The notes: a model not told the origin generated them from the letters alone. A DNA stretch of 9,904 nt from Flemingiibacterium sp045635785 (GCA_045635785.1 JAZTWJ010000028.1:1-9904); one strand, 5' to 3'; shown: positions 1-6,725, counted from the first letter of the stretch. Numbers and translations are program-made.

Positions 1-525
1 GTTGAAGTTATCTGGACCAACACCTGGTTTGACGTAACCATCGAAAAGTCCGCAGCACTTGAGCTGATCAACAAGGGCTGTGACCTTATCGCTCAGCACT
101 GCGACTCCACCGCTCCCCAGATCGCTGCTCAGGAAAAGGGCGTTCTGGCAATCGGTTACAACTCCTCTACTCCCGATGCAGCTCCCAAGGCTTACCTGAC
201 TGCACCTCTCTTCCATTGGGGCGTTTACTACAAGCAGGATGTTGAAGCTATCATGGCTGGCACCTGGAAGGGTCAGTCTTACTGGGAAGGTCTGAACAAG
301 GGCATGGTATCTCTCGATACTCTCACCGCTAACTGTGCAGCAGGCACCGCTGATGCTGTTGAAGCTGCAAAGGAAAAGATCATTTCCGGCGAGATCGACA
401 TTTTTGCAGGCGAGCTCAAGGACAACAAGGGTGAGATCCGCGTGAAGAGCGGCGAATCCTTGGACGATGCAGCTCTGCAGCAGATCGACTGGCTGGTTGA
501 GGGCGTTATCGGCTCCATCGGCTAA
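1..525 (+). CDS. BMP-family ABC transporter substrate-binding protein, C-terminal part (5' end outside window)
   Basis: Frame 1 is open from the first base to TAA at 523-525 and gives the last 174 residues of a Bmp/Med-family (PnrA-like) binding protein. These are extracytoplasmic lipoproteins that capture nucleosides or related ligands for ABC import. Recognisable family segments are the 'VIWTNTWFD' stretch, 'GCDLIAQHCDSTAPQIAA', 'VLAIGYNSSTPDAAP', 'HWGVYYKQDVEAIMAGTWKG' and the 'IFAGELKDNKGEIRV' ending. The signal peptide and lipobox would lie upstream of the window. All 12 lysine codons are AAG and most other codons are C- or G-ending or GCT, a bias not shared by the following genes and typical of very highly expressed genes. 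A terminator follows 26 bp after the stop, and the ATPase and two permeases of the same importer lie downstream. The family is clear. The ligand (purine or pyrimidine nucleoside, or another) cannot be told from this fragment. Confidence 0.93.
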   Translation, partial: VEVIWTNTWFDVTIEKSAALELINKGCDLIAQHCDSTAPQIAAQEKGVLAIGYNSSTPDAAPKAYLTAPLFHWGVYYKQDVEAIMAGTWKGQSYWEGLNKGMVSLDTLTANCAAGTADAVEAAKEKIISGEIDIFAGELKDNKGEIRVKSGESLDDAALQQIDWLVEGVIGSIG

Positions 526-550
526 TCATAACCTTATTCTAAATATGAAA

Positions 551-578
551 ATCCCGCGATTTTTCGCGGGATTTTTTT
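551..578 (+). terminator. Intrinsic terminator after the binding-protein gene
   Basis: A 9-bp perfect stem, ATCCCGCGA (551-559) with TCGCGGGAT (564-572), has a TTTT loop and runs into seven T residues (572-578). It sits 26 bp after the stop codon. It separates the binding-protein gene from the transporter core genes and should end or attenuate its transcript. Confidence 0.92.
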
Positions 579-587
579 GTGATTGTA

Positions 588-617
588 TTGACGAATTGTG
601 TCATAATGTGGTATAAT
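588..617 (+). promoter_or_regulatory. Sigma-A promoter for the ATPase-permease genes
   Basis: A -35 box TTGACG (588-593) is followed after 18 bp by TATAAT (612-617), with an extended -10 TG at 609-610. It lies just after the terminator and about 35 bp before the ATPase start. With the terminator it gives the transporter core its own transcription start. A ribosome site AAGGA (641-645) precedes ATG 653. Confidence 0.82.
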
Positions 618-652
618 GTAGGTAACTATTTATAAAGATAAAGGAACCTGTT

Positions 653-2188
653 ATGGAAAATATCTGCGTAAAATTAACGGGAATCAGCAAATCCTTCGGC
701 AGCGTAAAAGCCAACCGCGATATCAATCTCGATCTGCAGAAGGGCGAGATCCATGCCCTGCTCGGCGAAAACGGTTCAGGAAAATCCACGCTGATGAATA
801 TTTTGTCAGGCATTTATCTGCCTGACGAAGGCACCATTGAATTAGATGGCAAGCCCGTACAATTCCGATCCCCCACAGATTCCATCGCTGCGGGCATCGG
901 CATGGTCCATCAGCACTTCAAATTGGTTGATGTTTTGACCGCCAAGGAAAATATCATCGCCGGTGCAAAAGATACGGGATTTTTCACCTCCGGCAAAGCA
1001 ATGGCGGAAAAGATCCGCGCCGTAGAGGAAAAATTCGGACTTAAGCTGGATCCCGATAAAAAAGTATACAATATGTCCGTCTCTGAAAAGCAAACCTGTG
1101 AAATTCTCAAGGTTTTATTCCGCGGCGCAAAGATTCTCATCCTTGATGAGCCCACCGCAGTTCTGACACCGCAGGAGATTCGCATATTATTCGATATTCT
1201 TCGCGGCATGAAAAAGCAGGGCTGTTCGATCATCATCATCACACACAAAATGGCAGAGGTGCTTGAAATTTCCGACCGTGTGACCATCATGCGGCGCGGA
1301 CAGTCCATCAAAACTCTGAACACCTCCGAAACCAATGCGCGCGAGCTTACAGAGCTGATGGTCGGTCGCCCCATATCGCTGGACATCGAGCGTTCCGCAA
1401 CCGCCTCGGATTTGATCAAACCGATCCTTTCCGTAGAAAATCTCACTGTACTGAACGGCGAGGGCAGAAATGCGCTGGATCATGTCAGCTTCGAGCTTTC
1501 ATCGGGTGAAATTCTCGGCGTTGCCGGCATCGCCGGATCCGGTCAAAAGGAGCTTTGTGAGACCATAGCCGGACTTGACAAGGTTGCAGAGGGCGATATT
1601 ATTTTCAAAGGTTCTTCCCTTGTCGGACTGACTCCACGTGATATTATCCGTCGCGGTGTTACCATGTCCTTTGTGCCTGAAGACAGACTCGGCATGGGAC
1701 TTGTAGGCGCCATGTCCATCATCGACAACGTTCTGCTGAAATCCTATCAGAACATGAAGGGCGCATTCATGGATCGCACCGAGGGCAGAAAAATTGCCGA
1801 TTCCATCATCGAACGCTTTGAAATTTCCACGCCTTCCCCCTATCATCAGGTCAAAAAGCTCTCGGGCGGTAACATCCAAAAGGTTCTTCTCGGCCGCGAG
1901 ATCGACCTCAATCCCGAGCTTCTAATCACAGCTTATCCCGTGCGCGGACTTGATATTGGCGCATCCTATAATATCTACGACGTGCTGAATGAACAAAAGC
2001 AAAAGGGTGTGGGCATCCTTTTCATCGGTGAGGATCTTGACGTGCTGCTTGGACTTTCCGACCGTATCATGGTTCTGCATGAGGGTAAAGTGATGGGCAT
2101 TCTTGATGCAAAAACAGCCACAAAGGAGCAGCTCGGCATGCTTATGCTGGGACATTCGGGAGGCAGCGAGGTAAAACAACATGCTTAA
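653..2188 (+). CDS. ABC transporter ATP-binding protein, double-domain, BMP/nucleoside importer (NupO/YufO-like)
   Basis: This 511-residue protein carries two fused nucleotide-binding domains and should power the importer from the cytoplasmic face. Domain 1 has Walker A GENGSGKST (38-46), Q-loop Q87, a signature-region motif MSVSEKQ (141-147) in place of LSGGQ, Walker B ILILDE (161-166) and H-loop H198. Domain 2 is degenerate at the ATP site: GVAGIAGSGQ (289-298) lacks the Walker A lysine, LLITAYP (423-429) lacks the Walker B Asp and Glu, and E460 stands where the H-loop histidine would be. It does keep an intact LSGG signature (403-406). One competent and one degenerate site is the usual pattern for RbsA/NupO-type fused ATPases. 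The start is set by AAGGA at 641-645 and the promoter just upstream. The stop overlaps the next gene by 8 bp, implying translational coupling. Substrate specificity is inferred only from the context. Confidence 0.95.
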   Translation: MENICVKLTGISKSFGSVKANRDINLDLQKGEIHALLGENGSGKSTLMNILSGIYLPDEGTIELDGKPVQFRSPTDSIAAGIGMVHQHFKLVDVLTAKENIIAGAKDTGFFTSGKAMAEKIRAVEEKFGLKLDPDKKVYNMSVSEKQTCEILKVLFRGAKILILDEPTAVLTPQEIRILFDILRGMKKQGCSIIIITHKMAEVLEISDRVTIMRRGQSIKTLNTSETNARELTELMVGRPISLDIERSATASDLIKPILSVENLTVLNGEGRNALDHVSFELSSGEILGVAGIAGSGQKELCETIAGLDKVAEGDIIFKGSSLVGLTPRDIIRRGVTMSFVPEDRLGMGLVGAMSIIDNVLLKSYQNMKGAFMDRTEGRKIADSIIERFEISTPSPYHQVKKLSGGNIQKVLLGREIDLNPELLITAYPVRGLDIGASYNIYDVLNEQKQKGVGILFIGEDLDVLLGLSDRIMVLHEGKVMGILDAKTATKEQLGMLMLGHSGGSEVKQHA

Positions 2189-3230
2189 AATTCAGAAAAA
2201 ACAAAGCCTGAGTTCCAAACAGGAATCGTTGCTTCGCATAGGCACCGTCTTACTTGCGCTCATCTGTGCGGGGCTGATTATGGCGGCGCTTGGCTATAAT
2301 CCCATTGATATGTACACCAAACTTATCAAGGGTGCGCTTGGATCGGGCTATAACCTTTCCGCGACCATTGCAAAATGCATTCCCCTTCTGATTATGTCGC
2401 TGGGTGTTTCGATCGCTTTCAAGATGAAATTTTGGAACATCGGTGCAGAGGGACAGTTCTACATGGGTGCCTTTGGTGCCACGTGGATCTGGCTGGCAAT
2501 GCCCGACACCACCCCCGCCATTGTCATGCTTCCTTTGATGATGCTGGCTGCCATCGTTTTCGGCGGACTTTGGGCATTGATCCCCGCCATTCTAAAAAAC
2601 AAGCTCGATACCAGCGAAACGCTTGTCACACTGATGATGAACTACATCGCTGTGCGCTGGATCACCTATCTGCAGTTTGGTCCATGGAAGGATCCCGCCG
2701 AGCGAAATATGCCGAAGATTTTCAAATTCACCGATAATTCCACTCTGCCGAAGGTTTTCGGTGTGCATATCGGCTGGATCATTGCCCTTGTTTTGGTGGT
2801 GGTCGTTTACATTCTCATCAAATACTCCAAGTTCGGCTTCGAAATTTCCGTCCTTGGCGAAAATCCTCAGACAGCACGCTATGCAGGCATGAATGTCACG
2901 CGCACGCTGTTTATTGCGGTACTCATTTCGGGTGGTATCTGCGGACTTGCAGGCATGATTCAGGCTTCGGGCAACGAAGGCCGCCTCGCCAACGATATTT
3001 CTGCAGGTCTTGGCTTCACAGCCATCATCACCGCGTGGCTCGCAAAGCTTTCCGCGCCAATGATTCTCGTCACCTCCTTCCTGTTCGCTGTATTATTACA
3101 GGGCGGCTCCTATCTTCAGATTGCGATGAAGATCCCCGCGTCAGTATCGGAGGTTATTCAAGGTATAATCCTGTTTTTCGTACTGGCAAGCGAATTTTTC
3201 GCCAACTACAAGATTGTATATAAGAAATAA
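2181..3230 (+). CDS. ABC transporter permease (BPD_transp_2; NupP-like) of the BMP importer
   Basis: This 349-residue integral membrane protein is the first of two permeases that should form the heterodimeric channel. After a basic N-terminus (residues 1-15), hydrophobic segments occur near residues 18-38, 62-80, 92-107, 113-137, 196-214, 242-262, 293-308 and 325-342. The cytoplasmic coupling region 'SVLGENPQTARYAGMNVTR' (223-241) and the 'FWNIGAEGQFYMGA' motif (84-97) are characteristic of BMP-type permeases. Its ATG lies inside the last codons of the ATPase gene (8-bp overlap), with GAGG at 2168-2171 as ribosome site, so the two are probably co-translated. The paralogous permease follows after 45 bp. 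Confidence 0.94.
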   Translation: MLKIQKKQSLSSKQESLLRIGTVLLALICAGLIMAALGYNPIDMYTKLIKGALGSGYNLSATIAKCIPLLIMSLGVSIAFKMKFWNIGAEGQFYMGAFGATWIWLAMPDTTPAIVMLPLMMLAAIVFGGLWALIPAILKNKLDTSETLVTLMMNYIAVRWITYLQFGPWKDPAERNMPKIFKFTDNSTLPKVFGVHIGWIIALVLVVVVYILIKYSKFGFEISVLGENPQTARYAGMNVTRTLFIAVLISGGICGLAGMIQASGNEGRLANDISAGLGFTAIITAWLAKLSAPMILVTSFLFAVLLQGGSYLQIAMKIPASVSEVIQGIILFFVLASEFFANYKIVYKK

Positions 3231-3238
3231 TTTCGAAC

Positions 3239-3275
3239 AAGGAAGCCTTCGCGTAGCGTTGGCGTGGTATAATCA
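3239..3275 (+). promoter_or_regulatory. Shine-Dalgarno plus hairpin leader before the second permease (shared element, copy 1)
   Basis: AAGGAA (3239-3244) is followed by GCCTTCGC (3245-3252), a GTA loop, then GCGTTGGC (3256-3263) and 12 nt to ATG 3276. The arms form three outer and three inner GC pairs around two T-T mismatches. No other good ribosome site lies within 15 nt of the ATG, so the AAGGAA, 31 nt away in linear sequence, is the only purine-rich candidate. Folding out the hairpin would leave about 12 nt. The first 14 nt (3239-3252) are identical to a block before the EamA gene on the other strand (complement of 6471-6484). Confidence 0.55.
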
Positions 3276-4241
3276 ATGGAATGGCTTAATCAATTATCTC
3301 TGTTCTTACAGCTGACCGTTCAGATGGGTACTCCCATTCTGCTCGGAACGCTTGGCGGCATTCTCAACGAGAAGGTGGGACACACAAACCTCGGCGTTGA
3401 AGGCATGATGCTGATTGGCGCGGTGATGGGCTTTATGGTGGGCGAGAGCTCCGGAAATCCTTTGCTGGCTATGCTCACAGCCTGCATTGCAGGCGCGCTG
3501 ATGGCTCTGATCTATGCAGTAGTTACGGTAACCTTCATGGGAAATCATATCGTCACCGGTCTTGTTCTCACCATTTTCGGTACGGGACTTTCCGGCTTTC
3601 TCGGACAAGATCTGACACAGTTAAATCTTCCCACATCCGTTACGGAACCTCTTGGTGCCATTCGCATGCCTGTGTTAGCTGATATCCCTGTACTCGGCAA
3701 TATGCTCTTTGATCAGAGCATCTATGTACCGATTTCCATCCTTCTTGCTGTGATTCTCTTTATTTATATGAATTACACCCGTCCCGGACTTTCCATGCGC
3801 ATGATCGGCGAAAATCCGGGTGCGGCGGATGCTTCCGGCATTCGCATCACCACGTTCAAATATGTGCACATTTGCATAGGCGGCGCGCTTTGCGGACTGG
3901 GCGGTTCCTACCTTTCCCTCGCCTATGCCTTTCGCTGGCAGGAGCAGATGACCGCCGGTATCGGATGGATTGCTGTGGCACTTGTCATCTTTGCCACATG
4001 GAATCCGCTCAAAGCGGTTTTCGGCGCTTATCTGTTCGGAGCAATGCGTGCGTTGGCACTGAAAATTCAAAATTTCAGCTTCCCTCTTTTCGGTCACGAG
4101 GTGACCGTCGCCTCGCAGTTCCTAGAAATGATTCCCTACATCATGACCATCGTTGTACTGATCGTCATCACCATGCGCAAAAAGAAGGAATATCAAGCAC
4201 CCGCAGGTCTTGGCATCACTTATTTCCGCGAAGAACGGTAA
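3276..4241 (+). CDS. ABC transporter permease, second subunit (NupQ-like) of the BMP importer
   Basis: This 321-residue membrane protein is the second permease of the importer. Signature regions are 'NEKVGHTNLGVEGMMLIGAVMG' territory at residues 31-52 and the coupling-helix motif 'MIGENPGAADASGI' (176-189). Hydrophobic segments lie near 15-30, 41-56, 63-86, 92-108, 150-166, 196-216, 228-256 and 284-300, and a basic C-terminal tail begins RKKK (301-304). The start at ATG 3276 is supported by an in-frame TAA at 3270-3272 just upstream, so no longer form is possible. The ribosome site is unusual (see the hairpin leader). Only 45 bp separate it from the first permease and no terminator lies between, so they share a transcript. 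A palindromic terminator follows 13 bp after the stop. Confidence 0.94.
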   Translation: MEWLNQLSLFLQLTVQMGTPILLGTLGGILNEKVGHTNLGVEGMMLIGAVMGFMVGESSGNPLLAMLTACIAGALMALIYAVVTVTFMGNHIVTGLVLTIFGTGLSGFLGQDLTQLNLPTSVTEPLGAIRMPVLADIPVLGNMLFDQSIYVPISILLAVILFIYMNYTRPGLSMRMIGENPGAADASGIRITTFKYVHICIGGALCGLGGSYLSLAYAFRWQEQMTAGIGWIAVALVIFATWNPLKAVFGAYLFGAMRALALKIQNFSFPLFGHEVTVASQFLEMIPYIMTIVVLIVITMRKKKEYQAPAGLGITYFREER

Positions 4242-4254
4242 TGGAAACAAACGC

Positions 4255-4284
4255 AAAATGCACCTCAAATTTGAGGTGCATTTT
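4255..4284. terminator. Bidirectional palindromic terminator between convergent operons
   Basis: This is a perfect 30-bp palindrome. The core arm ATGCACCTCAAA is followed directly by its complement and flanked by AAA on one side and TTT on the other. T-runs follow the stem in both directions, so it can end the importer transcript on the plus strand and the ATPase operon transcript on the minus strand. It lies between stop codons at 4241 (+) and 4299 (-). Confidence 0.9.
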
Positions 4285-4298
4285 TATATAAAAAGATG

Positions 4299-5207
4299 TT
4301 AGAAGAATAATCCGCGATTTTCTTCAAAGAAATCGAAATAGGCGCGCACATTATCAAGCTCCCACCAATCTCTCACCGAACAAGGCGTGCTGTCAAGATC
4401 GTATATTTTCGCGCCTTTCATCGCAAGCAAAAACGGAGAATGCGTGGCCATGATAAACTGACAACCACAAAAACGCGCCATTTCCTCAATCATGCTTTTT
4501 AGCTTCATTTGCAAGGCGGGGGAAAGACTGTTTTCCGGCTCATCCAGGCAATATAATGTATCGTTTTTCAGCTTTGCGTCGAAATAATCTAACGCAGTTT
4601 CGCCATTGGAGCGCAGCTTAGCTTCTTCACCTGCCACTCGGCGAATAAACTGACGACGCGAAACGGATTTACTGCGCGCCATTAGCTGCGTGCGTACCAT
4701 CTCGTAGTCGTCGAGGCTGCGCATGATGACCGTGTCGCCGATGTTCTCTCCTCGAATATTCCGATACTCGGTACGTACTGCTTGCTTTTCTTCGGAAATC
4801 TCCGCATTATTCGTACGAATCGCCAGCATGTAATCGAATATATCGTCGCTCGTGATAATACGGCTGCCATTTGGAATGCGCAGACGGAATCCATCATCAT
4901 CGTCACCCATATCATATTGACAAGCGGCGGCATAATCGTTGAACAATTCCCCCGAATTATAGGGCGCAATGCGTTTGAGCGCCAGTCGCTCCGCTATCAG
5001 ATTCAAAAGCGTGCTTTTACCCGAACCATTTCCACCGTAAAAAATCGTGATAGGATCGAATTCTACTTCAGAAAGCCTGCCTTTGAATAGACCACATGGA
5101 TATGGATTGTCGACATATCCGAACTTGCCGCCGTTTTCGGTAGCTTTTTTTTCATAAATATCTTCCTCCTTACTAATAGGAAGGAAAAAATTTTTCACAT
5201 AAATCAT
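4299..5207 (-). CDS. AAA/ABC-type ATPase (AAA_15/AAA_21-like)
   Basis: This is a soluble ATPase of about 302 residues with an SMC/ABC-like head. Counted from a GTG at 5222, the Walker A GGNGSGKST is at 63-71, a signature-like SNGE at 205-208, Walker B LYCLDEPE at 223-230 and the H-loop histidine H261 in 'MATHSPF'. The C-terminus 'GAKIYDLDSTP...WWELDNVRAYFDFFEE' is typical of a widespread, poorly characterised family of single-gene ATPases. I chose ATG 5207 because 'IYVKNFFLP' begins the region I recognise as conserved. GTG 5222, directly after an in-frame stop, is possible, and neither start has a clear ribosome site. It lies 31 bp (or 16 bp from GTG) after the acetyltransferase gene, suggesting coupled translation. 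No nuclease or other effector domain is visible, so a defence role is not supported by sequence alone. Confidence 0.88.
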   Translation of the reverse strand: MIYVKNFFLPISKEEDIYEKKATENGGKFGYVDNPYPCGLFKGRLSEVEFDPITIFYGGNGSGKSTLLNLIAERLALKRIAPYNSGELFNDYAAACQYDMGDDDDGFRLRIPNGSRIITSDDIFDYMLAIRTNNAEISEEKQAVRTEYRNIRGENIGDTVIMRSLDDYEMVRTQLMARSKSVSRRQFIRRVAGEEAKLRSNGETALDYFDAKLKNDTLYCLDEPENSLSPALQMKLKSMIEEMARFCGCQFIMATHSPFLLAMKGAKIYDLDSTPCSVRDWWELDNVRAYFDFFEENRGLFF

Positions 5208-5238
5208 ATTGGGTAATCTCACTTTTTAATGATTGCGT

Positions 5239-6033
5239 TTATTGTTTGCAGCCAAGAGAAAGCAGTTTGCATATGGGAAGCGGTTCTCTTTGAAAGCCCA
5301 CAGCCCGCGCAACCGCTTCGGAAGCAGGCGAAACAGCACTGCCGTAGTGTGGAATTTCCCCTCGTAAAAAGCAATCCTTTGCAAAAGCTGTGGCGAGATA
5401 TTTTCCAAAGCTATTACCGCGAAAGGACGGCAGAATGAATAAAAAACCTACATCTAAAATGTTTGCAAAGCCCTTCTCTGCACGCAGATAGCCTACGATT
5501 TCTTCGTCATGGCTCAGCAGATAGAGCCTCGTCTCGGGGCAAATCGAATCAAATTCAAAAATCTGCGCGTTTATTTCCGATGGATTCAAAACGAGCGCCG
5601 AATAAACATCATCCGTGGCAACGGATACCTTCAAACGTGTATTGTTTGATATATGCCGAATTTCTGCTTCAGATTCCATAAAGAATGTGGGGTTTGGCGA
5701 CGGAATACTCTCCGCTTTTGTAAAAATCTCATGGGAAATAGGTTGCAAAGTGCGCAGCTCCGCTTCGGCAAAATCCCCACGGAGCGCAAGAATTGCGCAC
5801 GCGGCTTCATCTATAAGAGAGGCAGATTGTGTATGAAAATCCGCGACGATATATGCGTCAGAATACATGCGAAGAAGGACATAGTCGCAAATATTATCCG
5901 CATGATCAACAAAGCACCGCATCTCGCGAACCTTGTATTTTTCCCCGTTGAGAGAAAGATCGCGACAATCTGCATAATTGCGTACTGGCGATTGCGCCAG
6001 ATGGGCAAGCAGCTGTTTATGTGATATTTCCAT
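5239..6033 (-). CDS. GNAT-family N-acetyltransferase with an extra N-terminal domain
   Basis: This is a 264-residue protein with the acetyl-CoA-binding GNAT fold in its C-terminal half. Motif A reads 'VGFLFILPSFRGNSFGKYLATAF' territory at 195-217, where R205-G206-N207-S208-F209-G210 matches the R/Q-x-x-G-x-G/A loop except that serine replaces the middle glycine. Motif B-like 'SPASEAVARAVGF' is at 235-247. Residues 1-130 are not obviously GNAT and may be a divergent first GNAT-like or substrate-binding half. The ATG shares one base with the EamA stop (TAATG), so it is read by coupling; there is no strong ribosome site of its own. The substrate is unknown: small molecule, amino acid or protein N-terminus are all possible. 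Confidence 0.88.
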   Translation of the reverse strand: MEISHKQLLAHLAQSPVRNYADCRDLSLNGEKYKVREMRCFVDHADNICDYVLLRMYSDAYIVADFHTQSASLIDEAACAILALRGDFAEAELRTLQPISHEIFTKAESIPSPNPTFFMESEAEIRHISNNTRLKVSVATDDVYSALVLNPSEINAQIFEFDSICPETRLYLLSHDEEIVGYLRAEKGFANILDVGFLFILPSFRGNSFGKYLATAFAKDCFLRGEIPHYGSAVSPASEAVARAVGFQREPLPICKLLSLGCKQ

Positions 6034-6449
6034 TAAAGCACCATTGTTAGTGTTCCCGCGGCAATCAGGCCGCAGCCGATCAAGGATTTTAAGTTAAAGC
6101 TTTCGTGCAAGAAAATAAACGCGAGAATCAGCGTAAATACGACGCTCATTTTGTCAATGGGAACCACCTTAGAGACATCGCCAAGTTGAATTGCCTTATA
6201 ATAGCAAAGCCAAGAAACTCCCGTTGCAAGTCCTGATAAAATGAGGAATATCCAGCTCTTTCGGGAAATATCGGCAATGCCGCTCTGGGAGCCTGTGAGA
6301 AAGACCATTCCCCATGCCATGAGAACAACAACCACCGTTCGAATGGCAGTTGCAAGGTTTGAGCTGACACCTTCGATACCCACCTTGGCGAGTATGGAGG
6401 TCAGCGCGGCGAATATTGCGGAAGCAAGTGCGAGGATGATATACATCAT
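6033..6449 (-). CDS. Half-size EamA/DMT-family transporter
   Basis: This is a 138-residue membrane protein with a single EamA domain and five hydrophobic segments (about 2-21, 32-52, 66-84, 95-114 and 118-138). Family traits include 'ALTSILAKVGIEGVSSNLATAIRT' territory near 15-38 and 'YYKAIQLGDVSKVVPIDK' near residue 85-102. Full-size DMT carriers have two such domains (about 300 residues); single-domain forms of about 140 residues are known and probably dimerise. In-frame ATG codons at 6458, 6449 and 6446 are all possible starts. The reading frame continues upstream to a stop-free ATG near 6507, but that lies within the -10 box of the promoter (6502-6507), so the longer N-terminus cannot be translated from this transcript. 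It is the first gene of a three-gene operon. The transported substrate is unknown. Confidence 0.88.
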   Translation of the reverse strand: MMYIILALASAIFAALTSILAKVGIEGVSSNLATAIRTVVVVLMAWGMVFLTGSQSGIADISRKSWIFLILSGLATGVSWLCYYKAIQLGDVSKVVPIDKMSVVFTLILAFIFLHESFNLKSLIGCGLIAAGTLTMVL

Positions 6450-6484
6450 AATCACCATGCCTTCACGAAAGCGAAGGCTTCCTT
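6450..6484 (-). promoter_or_regulatory. Shine-Dalgarno plus hairpin leader before the EamA gene (shared element, copy 2)
   Basis: Read on the minus strand: AAGGAA (6484-6479), GCCTTCGC (6478-6471), TTTC loop (6470-6467), GTGAAGGC (6466-6459), then 9 nt to ATG 6449. The arms form an uninterrupted 8-bp stem (one G-T pair). The first 14 nt equal those before the second permease, and the base pattern after the hairpin is also shared ([A/G]TGGT). With the hairpin folded out the SD-to-start gap falls from 29 to 9 nt. Confidence 0.6.
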
Positions 6485-6501
6485 TATAATACTCTGCTTT
6501 C

Positions 6502-6530
6502 ATTATAACACGAATCATATATATCGTCAA
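6502..6530 (-). promoter_or_regulatory. Sigma-A promoter of the EamA-GNAT-ATPase operon
   Basis: On the minus strand TTGACG (6530-6525) is followed after 17 bp by TATAAT (6507-6502), with extended -10 TG one base before it. It places the transcript start near 6495, giving a leader of about 45 nt that is almost wholly occupied by the SD-hairpin element. Confidence 0.88.
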
Positions 6531-6581
6531 GTTGATTTTGAAAATTATGTCATCTATCAACTCGCTGCAAGGCTAAATAAT

Positions 6582-6609
6582 AAAAACCTCGCCATGCGAC
6601 GAGGTTTTT
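6582..6609 (-). terminator. Intrinsic terminator after tRNA-Arg
   Basis: AAAAACCTCG (6582-6591) pairs with CGAGGTTTTT (6600-6609) around an 8-nt loop. On the minus strand the GC-rich stem is followed by a run of T, directly after the encoded CCA end of the tRNA. Confidence 0.85.
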
Positions 6610-6686
6610 TGGCCCGTTCGACAGGATTCGAACCTGCGACCATCGGAATCGGAATCCGGTACTCTATCCAGCTGAGCTACGAACGG
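6610..6686 (-). tRNA. tRNA-Arg, anticodon CCG
   Basis: This is a complete 77-nt cloverleaf on the minus strand. Acceptor CCGTTCG pairs perfectly with CGAACGG, the D-arm is GCTC/GAGT with loop AGCTGGATA, and the T-arm is GCAGG/CCTGT with loop TTCGAAT. Discriminator G73 and an encoded CCA follow. The anticodon loop is TTCCGAT, giving anticodon CCG, which reads the arginine codon CGG. The anticodon stem has four good pairs and a C27-A43 mismatch at its outer end. It stands alone between its own promoter and terminator rather than in a tRNA cluster. Confidence 0.95.
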
Positions 6687-6696
6687 TTACTATATT

Positions 6697-6725
6697 ATTA
6701 TAGCATAATTTCCAATCTTTGTCAA
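6697..6725 (-). promoter_or_regulatory. Consensus sigma-A promoter of tRNA-Arg
   Basis: On the minus strand TTGACA (6725-6720), a 17-bp spacer and TATAAT (6702-6697) match the consensus exactly, with an extended -10 TG one base before it. Only 10 bp separate the -10 box from the mature tRNA 5' end, so the primary transcript should have a 5' leader of only about 3-5 nt. Confidence 0.92.

Noticed and set aside
3265..3273. Extended -10 motif TGGTATAAT just before the second permease
   Set aside because: It ends 2 nt before the start codon and has no -35 box at a usable distance, so it would give a transcript without the start codon's leader. More likely a coincidence within the leader element.
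5063..5155. 30-codon out-of-frame ORF with a perfect AAGGAGG site inside the ATPase gene
   Set aside because: The SD is formed by the Lys-Glu-Glu codons of the ATPase frame, which carries the conserved N-terminus; the small ORF ends in the middle of the gene and has no recognisable features. A chance decoy is the simpler reading.
6033..6560. Longer EamA reading frame with N-terminal extension (…MKAEYYKGSLRFREGMVI…)
   Set aside because: The extension translates the promoter -10 region and the SD-hairpin leader; the transcript starts downstream of those ATG codons and the conserved EamA domain begins at MMYIIL.
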